In this document: positions 1 to 9,181 of the stretch, in pieces
Position numbering within the stretch: position 1 is the stretch's first letter
Layout of the letters: every line of letters begins with the position of its first letter
Source: Lysinibacillus_B sp042920265
GTDB lineage: Bacteria; Bacillota; Bacilli; Bacillales_A; Planococcaceae
DNA: 64,000 bases
Assembly: GCF_042920265.1 (NCBI RefSeq)
Contig: NZ_JBDQZI010000007.1
Location: 62,001 to 126,000 of the forward strand
Direction of reading: 5' to 3'
Notes under the pieces: generated by a model
Told to the model about the DNA's origin: nothing
Database searches by the model: none
Seen by the model: only the letters and a program-made list of their open reading frames with translations
Translations under genes and position numbers: made by a program

Positions 1-794
1 GTCAACATAAAGGCTCACACCGTTCCAATCGCTTTGGCTCCTCGATGGACTTTAGTGATTTCCGTGAATACCATGCGGGTGACGATGTACGTCAAGTAGA
101 CTGGAATGTATATGCCCGTACAGAAAAGTATTTTATTAAACGTTTTTTAGACGAGCAAGAAATGAGAGTACATATTTTACTCGATGCATCGAAATCGATG
201 GTTCATCCAGAAAAATGGCTGCTTGCAAGACAGTTAGCGCTCGCACTTGGGCAGCTCGTGCTACAAAATGATGATCGGCTTTCTTTTTCCGTTATTTCGG
301 CACAGCCGGTCATACCATTCCGTAAAAAAGGCGCCACGTATAAGCAAGCGTTTGCGCATACAATCGCTAGTTTGCAACGACCATCCTTAAAGGATTCGTT
401 TGTACAGCATGCCATGAAGCAGCTAGCAAAAGGGCAAACGGTGCTCATACTCATTACAGACGGACTGGAGCCGATTGCTGAGTGGGAGGCGCTTATTCAA
501 CGATTACCACGCTATGCTGGTGATATTCGGATCATTCAAATTGAAACACAGGAAGAAATGAAACCGAACTTTACTGGGGATGTGGAGCTTTATGATATTG
601 AAACAGATGAGAAGTTAAATATTTCTGTATCCAATCAAATCATCCAGCAGTATATCAATAAAAAAGCAGAGCACGAAAAAAAATTCCAGCTGCTTTGCGC
701 TAAATATGGTGTAGCAACAATTCAACTCGTTGCGGAAGAAGGGTTTTCAAGCGCTTTTTTCCACCGTCTAAAAAAAGCGAATTGGATTATGTGA
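1..794 (+). CDS. DUF58 domain protein (5' end outside window)
   Basis: The reading frame is open from base 3, before the first ATG at 45, and the upstream residues (GSHRSNRFGSS) match the conserved DUF58 lead-in, so the gene starts outside the window. The core follows: SMDFSDFREYHAGDD, then VRQVDWNVYAR, typical of the family. A von Willebrand A-like fold comes next (ILLDASKSM). Such proteins usually sit between a MoxR AAA+ ATPase and vWA membrane proteins; the two vWA genes follow here, and MoxR would be expected just upstream. The molecular role is not established; MoxR/DUF58/vWA sets are thought to act in chaperone-like or envelope assembly tasks. The stop codon lies within the ribosome-binding region of the next gene, indicating an operon. 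Confidence 0.85.
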   Translation, partial: QHKGSHRSNRFGSSMDFSDFREYHAGDDVRQVDWNVYARTEKYFIKRFLDEQEMRVHILLDASKSMVHPEKWLLARQLALALGQLVLQNDDRLSFSVISAQPVIPFRKKGATYKQAFAHTIASLQRPSLKDSFVQHAMKQLAKGQTVLILITDGLEPIAEWEALIQRLPRYAGDIRIIQIETQEEMKPNFTGDVELYDIETDEKLNISVSNQIIQQYINKKAEHEKKFQLLCAKYGVATIQLVAEEGFSSAFFHRLKKANWIM

Positions 795-805
795 GGTGAC
801 GATGG

Positions 806-2551
806 ATGGGGTTTATGAATGTCGCTTTTATCGGGATGATTATTTTTCCAATCATCGTCCTGCTGTATTATTTTTTCCGAAAGAAATATACGAAACAAAC
901 CGTTTCCTCCACCCTTTTTTGGGAAGAACTTATGCAGGAAACAAAAGCGTCTCCGTATTTAAAAAAGCTACAAAAAAATAGCCTGTTATTTTTACAACTG
1001 GCAGCGCTCCTTTTACTTGTTTTCGCATTGATGAAGCCTTACTTACCGAGTACGAAAATAGCGGGCGAGCAAGTCATTTTTGTAGTGGACACTTCTGCTA
1101 CAATGCTTGCTGGGAAAGAGGCAACAACGTTTGAACAGCATAAAGATAAGATGAAGCAATTATTAAAAGACATGGATGGGAAAAGTATCACGCTCGTGAC
1201 GACAGGACGCCAGCCGACTGTTGTGCTACGTGAAGAAACGAATACTGCTGAAGTTGAAAAAGCAGTAGATACTTTAGAAGTTACATATGAGCAGGAACAT
1301 ATGGAGAAAGCGGTTGAAGTCGTACAAGCATTTATTGGTCAACGGACGACGGCGATCTATGTTTTTACGGATTCCTTAGAAAAGCAACAACTACCAGTTG
1401 AAAGTGCTTTTGTAGAATGGCATGTATATGGACAAACCGAGGAGCTAAATAATGTAGCTATTACGAAGTTTGCAGCAACTGCTCAAGGGGAACAGACGAC
1501 AGCACTTGTGCAGCTAACAAATGAAACCGATCAAACACAAAACATTACAATCGATTTATATGGTAAGGATCAGCGCCTTGTTTCAGAGCAGCTCACACTG
1601 GAGCAACATGACACAATCATCCATTTATTCAATCAATTACCACTGACGCCAACCATTACAGCGAAAATTGAAGTCAATGATGAGTATGCATTAGATAATG
1701 AATGGGTCACAACTATCCAGCAGGAGACAATCGAGGTCATGCTCGATCCATCAACACATACCCTTGTTCAAAAAGGGTTTGCTGCTGTTTATGATCACGT
1801 CACATTTTTTGATGACGCGACATTGAAGCAAGCAAACGAGCAGTCTTTACTCATTTCAAATGATGTTGCTTTATTAGACGGACAAAGCCCGGTTATATTA
1901 ATTGGTCGCAACGATGAAAGTAGTAAAGAGATGAATGCGTTTGCTAGTCCGTCATCTGCTGCGTTATTTAGTTTTAGTCCATTGCAAGATGTGTATGTCC
2001 AATCGATTTATCCGCCTTTTGAACAGTTTGATACGATTGCAACGGTCAATGAAGAGCCGTTTATTCAATTGTCACCAAAAGGAGATATTATTGTATTAGC
2101 CGATTTACAGGCGACAGATTGGCCGCTACATCCTTCATTCCCATTGTTCTTATGGAGTGCAGTGCAGCAAATTTCGGCGGCAGGTGACAGTATGGGGACA
2201 TTTACACCGAAACAATCCGCTTCTATTGCGCTACGTGAAACAGAATGGTCCATTTATGACGAAGAAGGAAAATATGTGTCATCGTTTACGAGTGGCAAAC
2301 AATTTATTGCTCCGGACAAGCCTGGGTTATACGAGCTATCATCGGAGGATGAATCAAGATTATTTTCAACCGTGCTTGCCGCAAGTGAACGCCATATTCA
2401 GTTCGGTAAAAGTTTTACACTGGGGCAATTAACAAACGAAAATGAGGAAGTGGAAACGTCTACTTCTTTCTTCCCTTATATCGTATTGATAATTTTGCTG
2501 CTCATTTTAGCAGAATGGGAGGTGCAACGTAGACGTGGATTTACGAATTGA
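806..2551 (+). CDS. BatA-like vWA-domain membrane protein
   Basis: 581 residues. An N-terminal membrane helix (about residues 5-24), a basic cytoplasmic stretch and a second helix (about 58-77) form the BatA/aerotolerance N-terminal module. A vWA-like domain begins at VIFVVDTSATM (about 92) with the DxSxT type metal-site motif. The long extracytoplasmic part has no recognised catalytic motif. A C-terminal helix near 555-572 precedes a basic tail. The start at 806 is preceded by GAGGTG at suitable spacing and lies 11 bases after the DUF58 stop. The gene overlaps the next one by 17 bases, so the three are very likely cotranscribed. Function is inferred only from family and context. Confidence 0.8.
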   Translation: MGFMNVAFIGMIIFPIIVLLYYFFRKKYTKQTVSSTLFWEELMQETKASPYLKKLQKNSLLFLQLAALLLLVFALMKPYLPSTKIAGEQVIFVVDTSATMLAGKEATTFEQHKDKMKQLLKDMDGKSITLVTTGRQPTVVLREETNTAEVEKAVDTLEVTYEQEHMEKAVEVVQAFIGQRTTAIYVFTDSLEKQQLPVESAFVEWHVYGQTEELNNVAITKFAATAQGEQTTALVQLTNETDQTQNITIDLYGKDQRLVSEQLTLEQHDTIIHLFNQLPLTPTITAKIEVNDEYALDNEWVTTIQQETIEVMLDPSTHTLVQKGFAAVYDHVTFFDDATLKQANEQSLLISNDVALLDGQSPVILIGRNDESSKEMNAFASPSSAALFSFSPLQDVYVQSIYPPFEQFDTIATVNEEPFIQLSPKGDIIVLADLQATDWPLHPSFPLFLWSAVQQISAAGDSMGTFTPKQSASIALRETEWSIYDEEGKYVSSFTSGKQFIAPDKPGLYELSSEDESRLFSTVLAASERHIQFGKSFTLGQLTNENEEVETSTSFFPYIVLIILLLILAEWEVQRRRGFTN

Positions 2552-5117
2552 TATTCCGTTCGCGCTTTTATTATTTATTCCTGTCGTTTTGTATTTTGGA
2601 TTTGTACTGAAAAGGCATAAGGCACAGTGGAAAAAGCTTCATTATATTGTGTATGTGTTACGTATAGCAACGGTTAGTTGCTTAATTTTTGCTTTAGCGA
2701 ATCCGTATATTTTATTGCCAATTGATAAAGAGCAAGTGTTATTCCTAATCGATCGTTCAGCTTCTACAAGTGCAGAAGAGGATACAGCAACGCAGTTTAT
2801 ACAAGAGGCTTTAACGAGTAAAGAGGATAAGCATGAAGTAGGGATTTATTCATTTGCCAGTGCAGTGCAAACCGAATCCCTACTATCCGCTGAGGTAGAA
2901 GCAGTGCCGCAATTATCGGCCATGTCATCTGTCAGCGATACAAATATTGAAGAAGCGCTAAAAATGGTGACAAGTATTGCGGATCAGCAAAAAGCAACCC
3001 GTATCGTGTTGTTAACAGATGGGAATGAAACAGAGGGAGAGGCGTTGCTAGAAGTAAATAAATTAACAAATAGCAATGTGTCAATCGATGTTGTCCCACT
3101 TGCTAAAAGTGCAAATGAGGATATTATTTTAGAAAGCGTTGAAACACCTCAAATTGCTTATGAGGGGGAACAACAACAGCTTGTTACAAATATTTATGCG
3201 GAAAACGAAAAGCAGGCCGAGCTGATTTTATATGAAAATGATAAAAAAATAGTACAGCAATCAGTCACACTGCAGGCCGGTCATAACCGTTTTACATTTA
3301 GTCATATGAGCAGTGCAACAGGGCTAGTCAAATATGAAGCCCTTGTGCAAACGACCAATGATGCTTTTTTAGAAAATAACAAGTTAACAAGCGTGACGAC
3401 TGTACAAGCAGCACCGCGTTTATTAATTGTACAAGATGATGAGGCTACCTCTAAAATTCCAGCGATTATTGGAAACAGTACGATTGATTATGCTGTGATG
3501 AGTGCATCTACGTTACCGTCGTCATTATCAAGTTATTTAGCCTATAATGCAATCATTTTTGATAATGTATCGGCTCATACAATAGGCGAAGCAAAAATGG
3601 AAGTCATTGAGCAAGCGGTCAAGCATTTTGGGGTTGGTTTTATGATGGTTGGTGGTGACCAAGCGTTCGGTTTAGGAGGCTATTTCAAAACGCCGATTGA
3701 AGCGCTGTTACCTGTGGAAATGGACGTGCAAGGAAAGCACGAAATGCCGTCGCTAGGGCTTGTCCTCGTCATTGACCGTTCAGGGAGTATGATGGGAAGT
3801 AAGCTTGAGCTTGCAAAAGAGGCCGCAGCACGTTCCATTGAACTACTACGTGATGATGATACACTTGGAGTGATTGCCTTTGATGATCGACCATGGCCAA
3901 TTATCGAAACGACGAAGCTAGCCGATAAAGAGGAAGCAACAGATGCAGTGTTATCGATTCCAGCTGGTGGCGGAACGGAAATTTATAGCTCGCTTGCATT
4001 AGCCTATGAGGGGCTACAAGATTTAAAGTTACAACGAAAACATATTATTTTACTAACAGATGGTTATTCCGCTACAAATAGTTCGTATGACGATTTAATT
4101 GCTGCGGGATTAGAGAAAAATGTCACACTGTCAACAGTTGCGATTGGGCAAGATGCGGACCGGAATTTACTGGAGTCTTTAAGTGACATGGGGAGCGGGC
4201 GTTTTTATGATGTAGTGGATGAAACAACGATTCCGTCTATTTTATCAAGGGAAACATCTATGATGACACGAACGTATATTGAAGACAATCCGTTTTACCC
4301 GACCGTGTACAATGCAGATAAATGGCATCATTTATTTACAGATGGTGTGGCACAAATGAATGCCTACATCGGTACGACGGCTAAACCGCTTGCGACTGTT
4401 GTGGCAGAGAGTGAAAAGGAAGATCCTGTTTTAGCTACATGGCAATACGGGTTAGGGACAACGATTGCCTTTACTTCTGATGCAGCTGGTGCGTGGGCTG
4501 GCGGCTGGGCAACTTGGGCGAAATGGCGTGAATTTTGGCAAACGGCCATTGCGGAGCTTTTACCGAGCTATCACGACGTAGCGTATTCCGTCTCGTCAGA
4601 TGGCAACGGTCAATTCACCATTACAGATGTGTCAAACGAAGCAGCATTTTTATCAGTGACAGCGATCAATGAGGCAGGGGAAGAGTTGCCGATTGAAACC
4701 GATGTATTATCCGCTAGTAAAATGAAAGTGTTTGCAGATGGAGAACCGGGTCTTGTGTTCTTTAGTATTGTTAATAAAGACGGAGACATGGTCAAAGTTG
4801 GGGTGCAAATGCCGTATAGTGATGAATATAAGCAAAGTACGACAAATACAGCACTATTAGAAACAATCGCGAATAGTAGTGGTGGTCAAGTCATTGAAAA
4901 AGCTAGTGATGTGTTCCGACCGTTTCAACAAAAAGGGACAGAAAGCCGCTCGATTACAACATGGCTTCTAGTCATTGCCTTGTTATTATTCTTTGTGGAT
5001 ATTACACTGCGACGATTTGGCTTCTCCTTTAAAAAGAAACAAGTCGTGGGTTCTAATATAATAGAAGAAACTCCATCCAATGTGAGTGAGCTATTAAAAC
5101 AACTAAAACGAAAATAA
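2535..5117 (+). CDS. Large membrane protein with two vWA domains and a glutamine-amidotransferase-like segment
   Basis: 860 residues, GTG start after GGGAGGTG. Two N-terminal helices (about 8-25 and 37-58) precede a first vWA-like domain (VLFLIDRSAST, about residue 70). A segment around 365-390 (MMVGGDQAFGLGGY) resembles the amidotransferase-like fold of this family. A second, canonical vWA domain starts at LVLVIDRSGSM near 410 and carries the DxSxS metal-ion motif. A final helix is near residues 815-832. Proteins with this architecture occur beside MoxR and DUF58 genes in many Bacillales. The protein is presumably anchored in the membrane with the vWA domains outside; partners are unknown. 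A strong terminator follows directly. Confidence 0.8.
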   Translation: MDLRIDIPFALLLFIPVVLYFGFVLKRHKAQWKKLHYIVYVLRIATVSCLIFALANPYILLPIDKEQVLFLIDRSASTSAEEDTATQFIQEALTSKEDKHEVGIYSFASAVQTESLLSAEVEAVPQLSAMSSVSDTNIEEALKMVTSIADQQKATRIVLLTDGNETEGEALLEVNKLTNSNVSIDVVPLAKSANEDIILESVETPQIAYEGEQQQLVTNIYAENEKQAELILYENDKKIVQQSVTLQAGHNRFTFSHMSSATGLVKYEALVQTTNDAFLENNKLTSVTTVQAAPRLLIVQDDEATSKIPAIIGNSTIDYAVMSASTLPSSLSSYLAYNAIIFDNVSAHTIGEAKMEVIEQAVKHFGVGFMMVGGDQAFGLGGYFKTPIEALLPVEMDVQGKHEMPSLGLVLVIDRSGSMMGSKLELAKEAAARSIELLRDDDTLGVIAFDDRPWPIIETTKLADKEEATDAVLSIPAGGGTEIYSSLALAYEGLQDLKLQRKHIILLTDGYSATNSSYDDLIAAGLEKNVTLSTVAIGQDADRNLLESLSDMGSGRFYDVVDETTIPSILSRETSMMTRTYIEDNPFYPTVYNADKWHHLFTDGVAQMNAYIGTTAKPLATVVAESEKEDPVLATWQYGLGTTIAFTSDAAGAWAGGWATWAKWREFWQTAIAELLPSYHDVAYSVSSDGNGQFTITDVSNEAAFLSVTAINEAGEELPIETDVLSASKMKVFADGEPGLVFFSIVNKDGDMVKVGVQMPYSDEYKQSTTNTALLETIANSSGGQVIEKASDVFRPFQQKGTESRSITTWLLVIALLLFFVDITLRRFGFSFKKKQVVGSNIIEETPSNVSELLKQLKRK

Positions 5118-5124
5118 GGATAAG

Positions 5125-5152
5125 CGGGAGGGATCATTCCCTCTCGTTTTTT
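5125..5152 (+). terminator. Rho-independent terminator of the DUF58/vWA operon
   Basis: A 9-bp stem (CGGGAGGGA with TCCCTCTCG, one G-U pair), loop TCAT, followed by six T. It starts seven bases after the stop of the 860-residue vWA gene. Confidence 0.85.
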
Positions 5153-5250
5153 GATGAGGGGCTGGAGTGAAAAAACTTTCCACACAATTGCATACGCTAG
5201 GTAGATTATTTTAGTTAAAAGGTTTACAATTTTTGTATGAGGTGATAAAT

Positions 5251-6255
5251 ATGCTAAAAAATTTCAATATACACAAACCGATTATTCAAGCACCGATGGC
5301 AGGTGTCACAACGCCTGCGTTTGTTGCGGCTTGTTGTGAAGCAGGTGTACTTGGTTCTATCGGATCCGGTTACTTAAATGGCGAGGAAACACGCGCGTTT
5401 ATTCAAGAAGTAAAGCAATTAACGACTAAACCATTCAGCATTAATTTATTTGTGCAGGAAGAGCCTAAGATTGATGTTCATGTATTACAAGAAGCGCGCA
5501 TGGCGTTACAACCTATTTACGATGAACTCGGTATTACAGATATACCGAAAGTTATTTCGAATGAAGTATTTGAAGGGCAAATTCAAGCCGTTTTAGATGA
5601 AGAAGTGCCGATTGTGTCATTTACGTTTGGATTGCCAACAGAAGAGGTCGTTCATCGGCTAAAAGAAAAGGGTACTTTTATAATCGGTACAGCTACTACG
5701 AAAGAAGAAGCAGTCGCGGTTGAAGAGGCGGGCTTTGATGCGGTTGTTTTACAAGGAGGCGAAGCAGGTGGGCATCGTGGTTCTTTCCAAGAGCCTATGC
5801 AACTTATACCAATTCGTGAGTTAGTGAAGCAAGTGGTAGGAAACGTAACGATTCCAGTGATTGCTACAGGTGGGATTATGACGCGAGAACATGTAGCTGA
5901 AATGTTATCGCTAGGTGTAGAAGCTGTGCAAATTGGTACAGCACTCATTACGGCAGATGAATGTAGTGTGAACGAATATCATAAAGAGGCAATTTTACAT
6001 TCAAAAGAAGTGGGTACATGTATGACGATTGCATTTACGGGAAAACCTGCACGTGGTCTGATGAATAAGTTTACGGAGCAATTAAAAGGTAAAATTGTTG
6101 CACCTTACCCGTTACAGCACCATTTAACGACGAAAATTCGCCAAGTTAGTGCGAAAACAGGGCGTCCTGAATACTTATCCCTTTGGATGGGGGAAAATAG
6201 TTATATGGCGAGACGTGCCTCTGTCAAAGCGATTATTGACTCACTATGGGGGTAA
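5251..6255 (+). CDS. Nitronate monooxygenase (2-nitropropane dioxygenase family)
   Basis: 334 residues. Members are FMN-dependent TIM-barrel flavoenzymes that oxidise alkyl nitronates such as propionate-3-nitronate, using O2. Visible signatures are the N-terminal PIIQAPMAGVTTPAF, the central GGEAGGHRG loop and VIATGGIMT in the phosphate-binding region. The ATG at 5251 is chosen because TGAGGTGAT precedes it at good spacing; a TTG 18 bases upstream lies inside that ribosome-binding site. The gene is single, separated from the upstream operon by a terminator and followed by a repeat element. An enoyl-ACP reductase FabK is a related alternative, but the GGEAGGHRG motif and the lack of a fab context favour nitronate monooxygenase. 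Confidence 0.85.
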   Translation: MLKNFNIHKPIIQAPMAGVTTPAFVAACCEAGVLGSIGSGYLNGEETRAFIQEVKQLTTKPFSINLFVQEEPKIDVHVLQEARMALQPIYDELGITDIPKVISNEVFEGQIQAVLDEEVPIVSFTFGLPTEEVVHRLKEKGTFIIGTATTKEEAVAVEEAGFDAVVLQGGEAGGHRGSFQEPMQLIPIRELVKQVVGNVTIPVIATGGIMTREHVAEMLSLGVEAVQIGTALITADECSVNEYHKEAILHSKEVGTCMTIAFTGKPARGLMNKFTEQLKGKIVAPYPLQHHLTTKIRQVSAKTGRPEYLSLWMGENSYMARRASVKAIIDSLWG

Positions 6256-6267
6256 TCATTTAATTAG

Positions 6268-6585
6268 TCAGGTGTGTTAATTATACAAATAATGGTATAT
6301 TATGAGCGTGCTTTTTAGTGAAATGATTAATAAAAAGGTGCTTGCTCGTTGATTGGAGCGGAGGCGACTCGACTCCTGCAGGAGAAAGATCAAAGGCTAA
6401 AGTCACCACGTCCTGTGGCAACGCCTTTGTGAGCAACATCATGTTGCCCCGAGCTGAAAATCCATTTATTTCGGCATTAGCCGAAATAAATTAGTTGAAG
6501 CCGTGCCTGCGGAAAGCGAGTCAGCCGTAGCGGAAATCAACGTATTCCAATGTTCTCTTTAGTAATAAGAGGTAAATCAACACGC
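6268..6585 (+). repeat. Structured intergenic repeat, family A, copy 1
   Basis: Bases 6268-6541 (274 bp) are collinear and about 97% identical with 51151-51424. The core 6348-6541 begins GTTGATT and ends AATCAAC, and its two ends are imperfectly complementary over about 35 bases. Internal structures include CAAAGGC paired with GCCTTTG and a 12-bp hairpin around 6467-6494 (ATTTATTTCGGC with GCCGAAATAAAT). After 6541 this copy has about 40 more bases ending in a second AAATCAAC, then ACGCG. Repeats with a GGAGCGG...GGAAATCAAC frame are, from memory, widespread in Bacillaceae; family membership was not checked by search. No coding potential is seen. Confidence 0.8.
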
Positions 6586-6598
6586 GTGTTAAGTAGTG

Positions 6599-6657
6599 AA
6601 AGCATAGGGAAAGGTTTCATGTAAACTTGAACTATGCTTTTATTTTTATGCAATGAG
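6599..6657 (+). terminator. Long-stem terminator upstream of the alkylation-repair gene
   Basis: AAAGCATAG (6599-6607) pairs with CTATGCTTT (6642-6650) over a structured loop that contains AGGTTT/AAACTT, followed by a T-rich tail. It probably ends transcripts from the nitronate monooxygenase or from within the repeat. Confidence 0.5.
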
Positions 6658-6694
6658 TATTTTGTATGCTATTTGAAAAGCAAGGAGTGATTGT

Positions 6695-7366
6695 ATGGGC
6701 ACGCAATTAGAAAAATTAGCTGAACCTAAGTATAAAGCATTTACAGAAAAGTTAGTTGAGACAAAGTATGAGATTTTAGGAGTACGGATTCCGACACTCA
6801 GGCAGCTTGCGAAGGATATTGTACGAGCAGACTGGCAGGCATTTATTGAACAGCCGAAAACAACGTTTGAAGAAATGATGCTCGAAGGGTTTGTCATTGC
6901 ATCCGTAAATATCCCCGTAGAGGAACGCTTTATTTTCATTGGGGAGTTTATAAAGAAAATTGATAATTGGTCGCTTTGTGATAGTTTTTGTTCAAGCTTA
7001 AAAATAACGAAAAAGTATCCGCAAGAGATGTGGAACTTTTTAATGACTCTTCGACATGAGTCGCATCCATTTGTGCAACGATTTATCATTGTCATGATGC
7101 TCATGTATTATTTATCGGATGAATGGATTGAGCGTGTTTTTCAGGAGTTACAGTTAATTCAGCACGATGATTATTATGTGAAGATGGCTGTTGCATGGGC
7201 GATTTCTATTGCCTTTATAAAGCAAGAGGAAAAAACGCGTCATTTTTTACAAACAGCTGTACAGGATGATTTTACATTCCATAAAGCATTGCAAAAAATC
7301 AGGGAGTCTAGAAAAGTGAGTGGTGACGTGAAAGAAGAACTCAAACATTGGAAGCGAGTGAAGTAA
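6695..7366 (+). CDS. DNA alkylation repair protein (AlkD-like, HEAT repeats)
   Basis: 223 residues made of helical HEAT-like repeats, with the family features YEILGVRIPTLRQLAK near the N-terminus, DNWSLCDSFC in the middle and VKMAVAWAISIAF toward the C-terminus. AlkD-type glycosylases remove bulky or charged alkylated bases such as 7-methylguanine. The central Trp and Asp (NWSLCD) match residues lining the active-site cleft in the family; substrate specificity cannot be told from sequence. AAGGAGTG precedes the ATG. The next gene starts one base after this stop, so the two are translationally coupled. Confidence 0.8.
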   Translation: MGTQLEKLAEPKYKAFTEKLVETKYEILGVRIPTLRQLAKDIVRADWQAFIEQPKTTFEEMMLEGFVIASVNIPVEERFIFIGEFIKKIDNWSLCDSFCSSLKITKKYPQEMWNFLMTLRHESHPFVQRFIIVMMLMYYLSDEWIERVFQELQLIQHDDYYVKMAVAWAISIAFIKQEEKTRHFLQTAVQDDFTFHKALQKIRESRKVSGDVKEELKHWKRVK

Positions 7367-8497
7367 ATGTGGCATTTAACCTTACAAAAGAAAAAAGAAA
7401 GTGAGCCGGCTCATATATTGCCAATCAGGGAAACAGATGATGAATGGGAAAACGATTTACAAACAGCTCGGGAGGAAGGGATGGATTTAGCGGCTGAACT
7501 TCAAGCGCGTTTAGACGAAGTACGTGAACGATTATTACAAGTGTTGCCAGAAAAATTTCATCCGTATATACATAACGATACATTAAATACACCCAATTTA
7601 CCGAAAGCTGTGCGTGAGGAGTATTTAGCTTGGCAAGTAGCTTTAGAGCAAACATTTAGAGAGGTGTTAAATCATGCATATACGATGAAGCAACAAGCGA
7701 TTCCGTATTTGCCACAAAGCGCACAAGAGGTTTTTCGTGACTCTTTGCATGATGCTGTTATTGTCAATATAGAACGGGTAGGGAATGATGTAACTATCAT
7801 GCTTAATACAGGTGGCGGGTTTACACCAAAGGCCATTGTGATATTACAATTCATCAATGTGATTGATGAGATAGGAGAGATTGAGGTAGGCAGCTACTAT
7901 ATTTACGACGAGCTTCAAAAGACAGCGCGCGGTTTTGCGTTACGTGTTATTTGGGAGTGTCCAGAAGTAGAATGGACGATTGCATGTGAAACAATTGAAG
8001 CTGCATTTTATTTTCGCCCAGTAGCTTATTTTGAGCAGCAAGAAGCTGATTTTGAAACGTTTGTCGATCAACTGGCACCACATATGCAGTATTTCTTTAT
8101 TACCGATAGGGTGATTCCATGGGATAGGGAGAAACTAGAAGTGAGTGCGGATGGTGTGTACGTGAGAGGGATCAAAGTAGCTGAATCGCTAGTAGCTTGT
8201 AAATCGCTTCTTTATTGTGACACCTATGAGGATCCGTATGCCATTTTTAGTGTCCCTGTACCAGTGGAAGAGCTAGAGCATGCAGCGCTCAGTAATGATT
8301 TAGAGTGGCAAGTACGAGCGTTTAATACATTGTATGACAATCCTATGCCACACCGTGAAGTTATCAATCATATTTTACAAAACATTCACATACAAGAGAA
8401 TAATGAAATGATGATTTATGCGGCAGTCACACATTTTAAGGCACGGGCGTTATTAGATGAAACGACAACAGAAAAGTTTAAAGTGTGGTGGGATTAA
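7367..8497 (+). CDS. DUF4085-like protein of unknown function
   Basis: 376 residues, no signal peptide or membrane helix. The middle part (LHDAVIVNIERVGNDVTIML, then GSYYIYDELQKTARGFALRV) resembles the C-terminal region of DUF4085 proteins as I remember them; the N-terminal 120 residues are helical and charged (EEGMDLAAELQARLDEVRERL). The C-terminal 100 residues look helical, with no motif recognised. The ATG abuts the TAA of the AlkD-like gene and the following gene begins at the base after next, so all three read as one operon. Function unknown; a link to the repair protein is suggested only by position. Confidence 0.65.
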   Translation: MWHLTLQKKKESEPAHILPIRETDDEWENDLQTAREEGMDLAAELQARLDEVRERLLQVLPEKFHPYIHNDTLNTPNLPKAVREEYLAWQVALEQTFREVLNHAYTMKQQAIPYLPQSAQEVFRDSLHDAVIVNIERVGNDVTIMLNTGGGFTPKAIVILQFINVIDEIGEIEVGSYYIYDELQKTARGFALRVIWECPEVEWTIACETIEAAFYFRPVAYFEQQEADFETFVDQLAPHMQYFFITDRVIPWDREKLEVSADGVYVRGIKVAESLVACKSLLYCDTYEDPYAIFSVPVPVEELEHAALSNDLEWQVRAFNTLYDNPMPHREVINHILQNIHIQENNEMMIYAAVTHFKARALLDETTTEKFKVWWD

Positions 8498-8498
8498 A

Positions 8499-8990
8499 TT
8501 GGAAGCATCTATTGTCTTTTTTTGTTTAGCGATTACATTACATAATCTTGAGGAAGCGATTTGGCTACCGAAATGGTCTCAGCAGGCGTCAAAGTTTCAA
8601 AAGCCGGTTACGGCAAGTGAATTTCATTTTGCGGTCATTGTCATTACGGCACTTGCTTATTTATCGGCATTTATTTATATGAATTTCCCTGATTTTCAAC
8701 TAGGGAAATGGTTATTTATTGGCTTTTTAAGTTCGATGGTATTAAATGCTATTTTTCCACATCTTCTTGCAACGATTGCAACGAAAACATATGCACCTGG
8801 ACTTATCACAGGGCTAATATTAAATATTCCCATTAATTCTTTCATTCTTTATCACATGTTTCAACAGGGTGTCATGACGTGGGGAGAATTGATAATATCA
8901 ACGGTTATCGTAGGTCCCTGTTTAATTGCTTTCATTCCATTGTTATTTTGGGGTGGGCGGCAGTTATCGCCTTTTTCACATCATGCATAA
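8499..8990 (+). CDS. HXXEE-domain membrane protein
   Basis: 163 residues with about five hydrophobic helices. The family-naming motif appears as HNLEEAIW near residue 14, preceded by a hydrophobic helix. The TTG at 8499 is chosen because GGTGGG lies upstream, the preceding stop ends at 8497, and the first helix starts immediately after it; an ATG 42 bases upstream would lie inside the previous gene without a clear ribosome-binding site. The His and Glu pattern suggests a metal-binding integral membrane protein, but no reaction is established for the family. Confidence 0.7.
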   Translation: MEASIVFFCLAITLHNLEEAIWLPKWSQQASKFQKPVTASEFHFAVIVITALAYLSAFIYMNFPDFQLGKWLFIGFLSSMVLNAIFPHLLATIATKTYAPGLITGLILNIPINSFILYHMFQQGVMTWGELIISTVIVGPCLIAFIPLLFWGGRQLSPFSHHA

Positions 8991-9023
8991 AAGTTATCGA
9001 ACGAAACTAGTACGATTCAAGGC

Positions 9024-9050
9024 AGTGCATCTTTTTGCGCTGTCTTTTTT
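9024..9050 (+). terminator. Terminator after the HXXEE gene
   Basis: GGCAGTGCA pairs with TGCGCTGTC (two G-U pairs) around a five-base T-rich loop and is followed by TTTTTT. It separates the AlkD/HXXEE operon from the spoIIIA genes. Confidence 0.75.
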
Positions 9051-9181
9051 AGCTTTCACCCTCTAAAGTTTAGAAAATGAGAGAGGAGTGAAGCTATTGA
9101 TGCTAAATATTTGAATAAAAACGGTGTTCTGCCACTTCCCCCTGCTTCATATACTACGTTACGAGAGGAGGGAGGAGGCGC

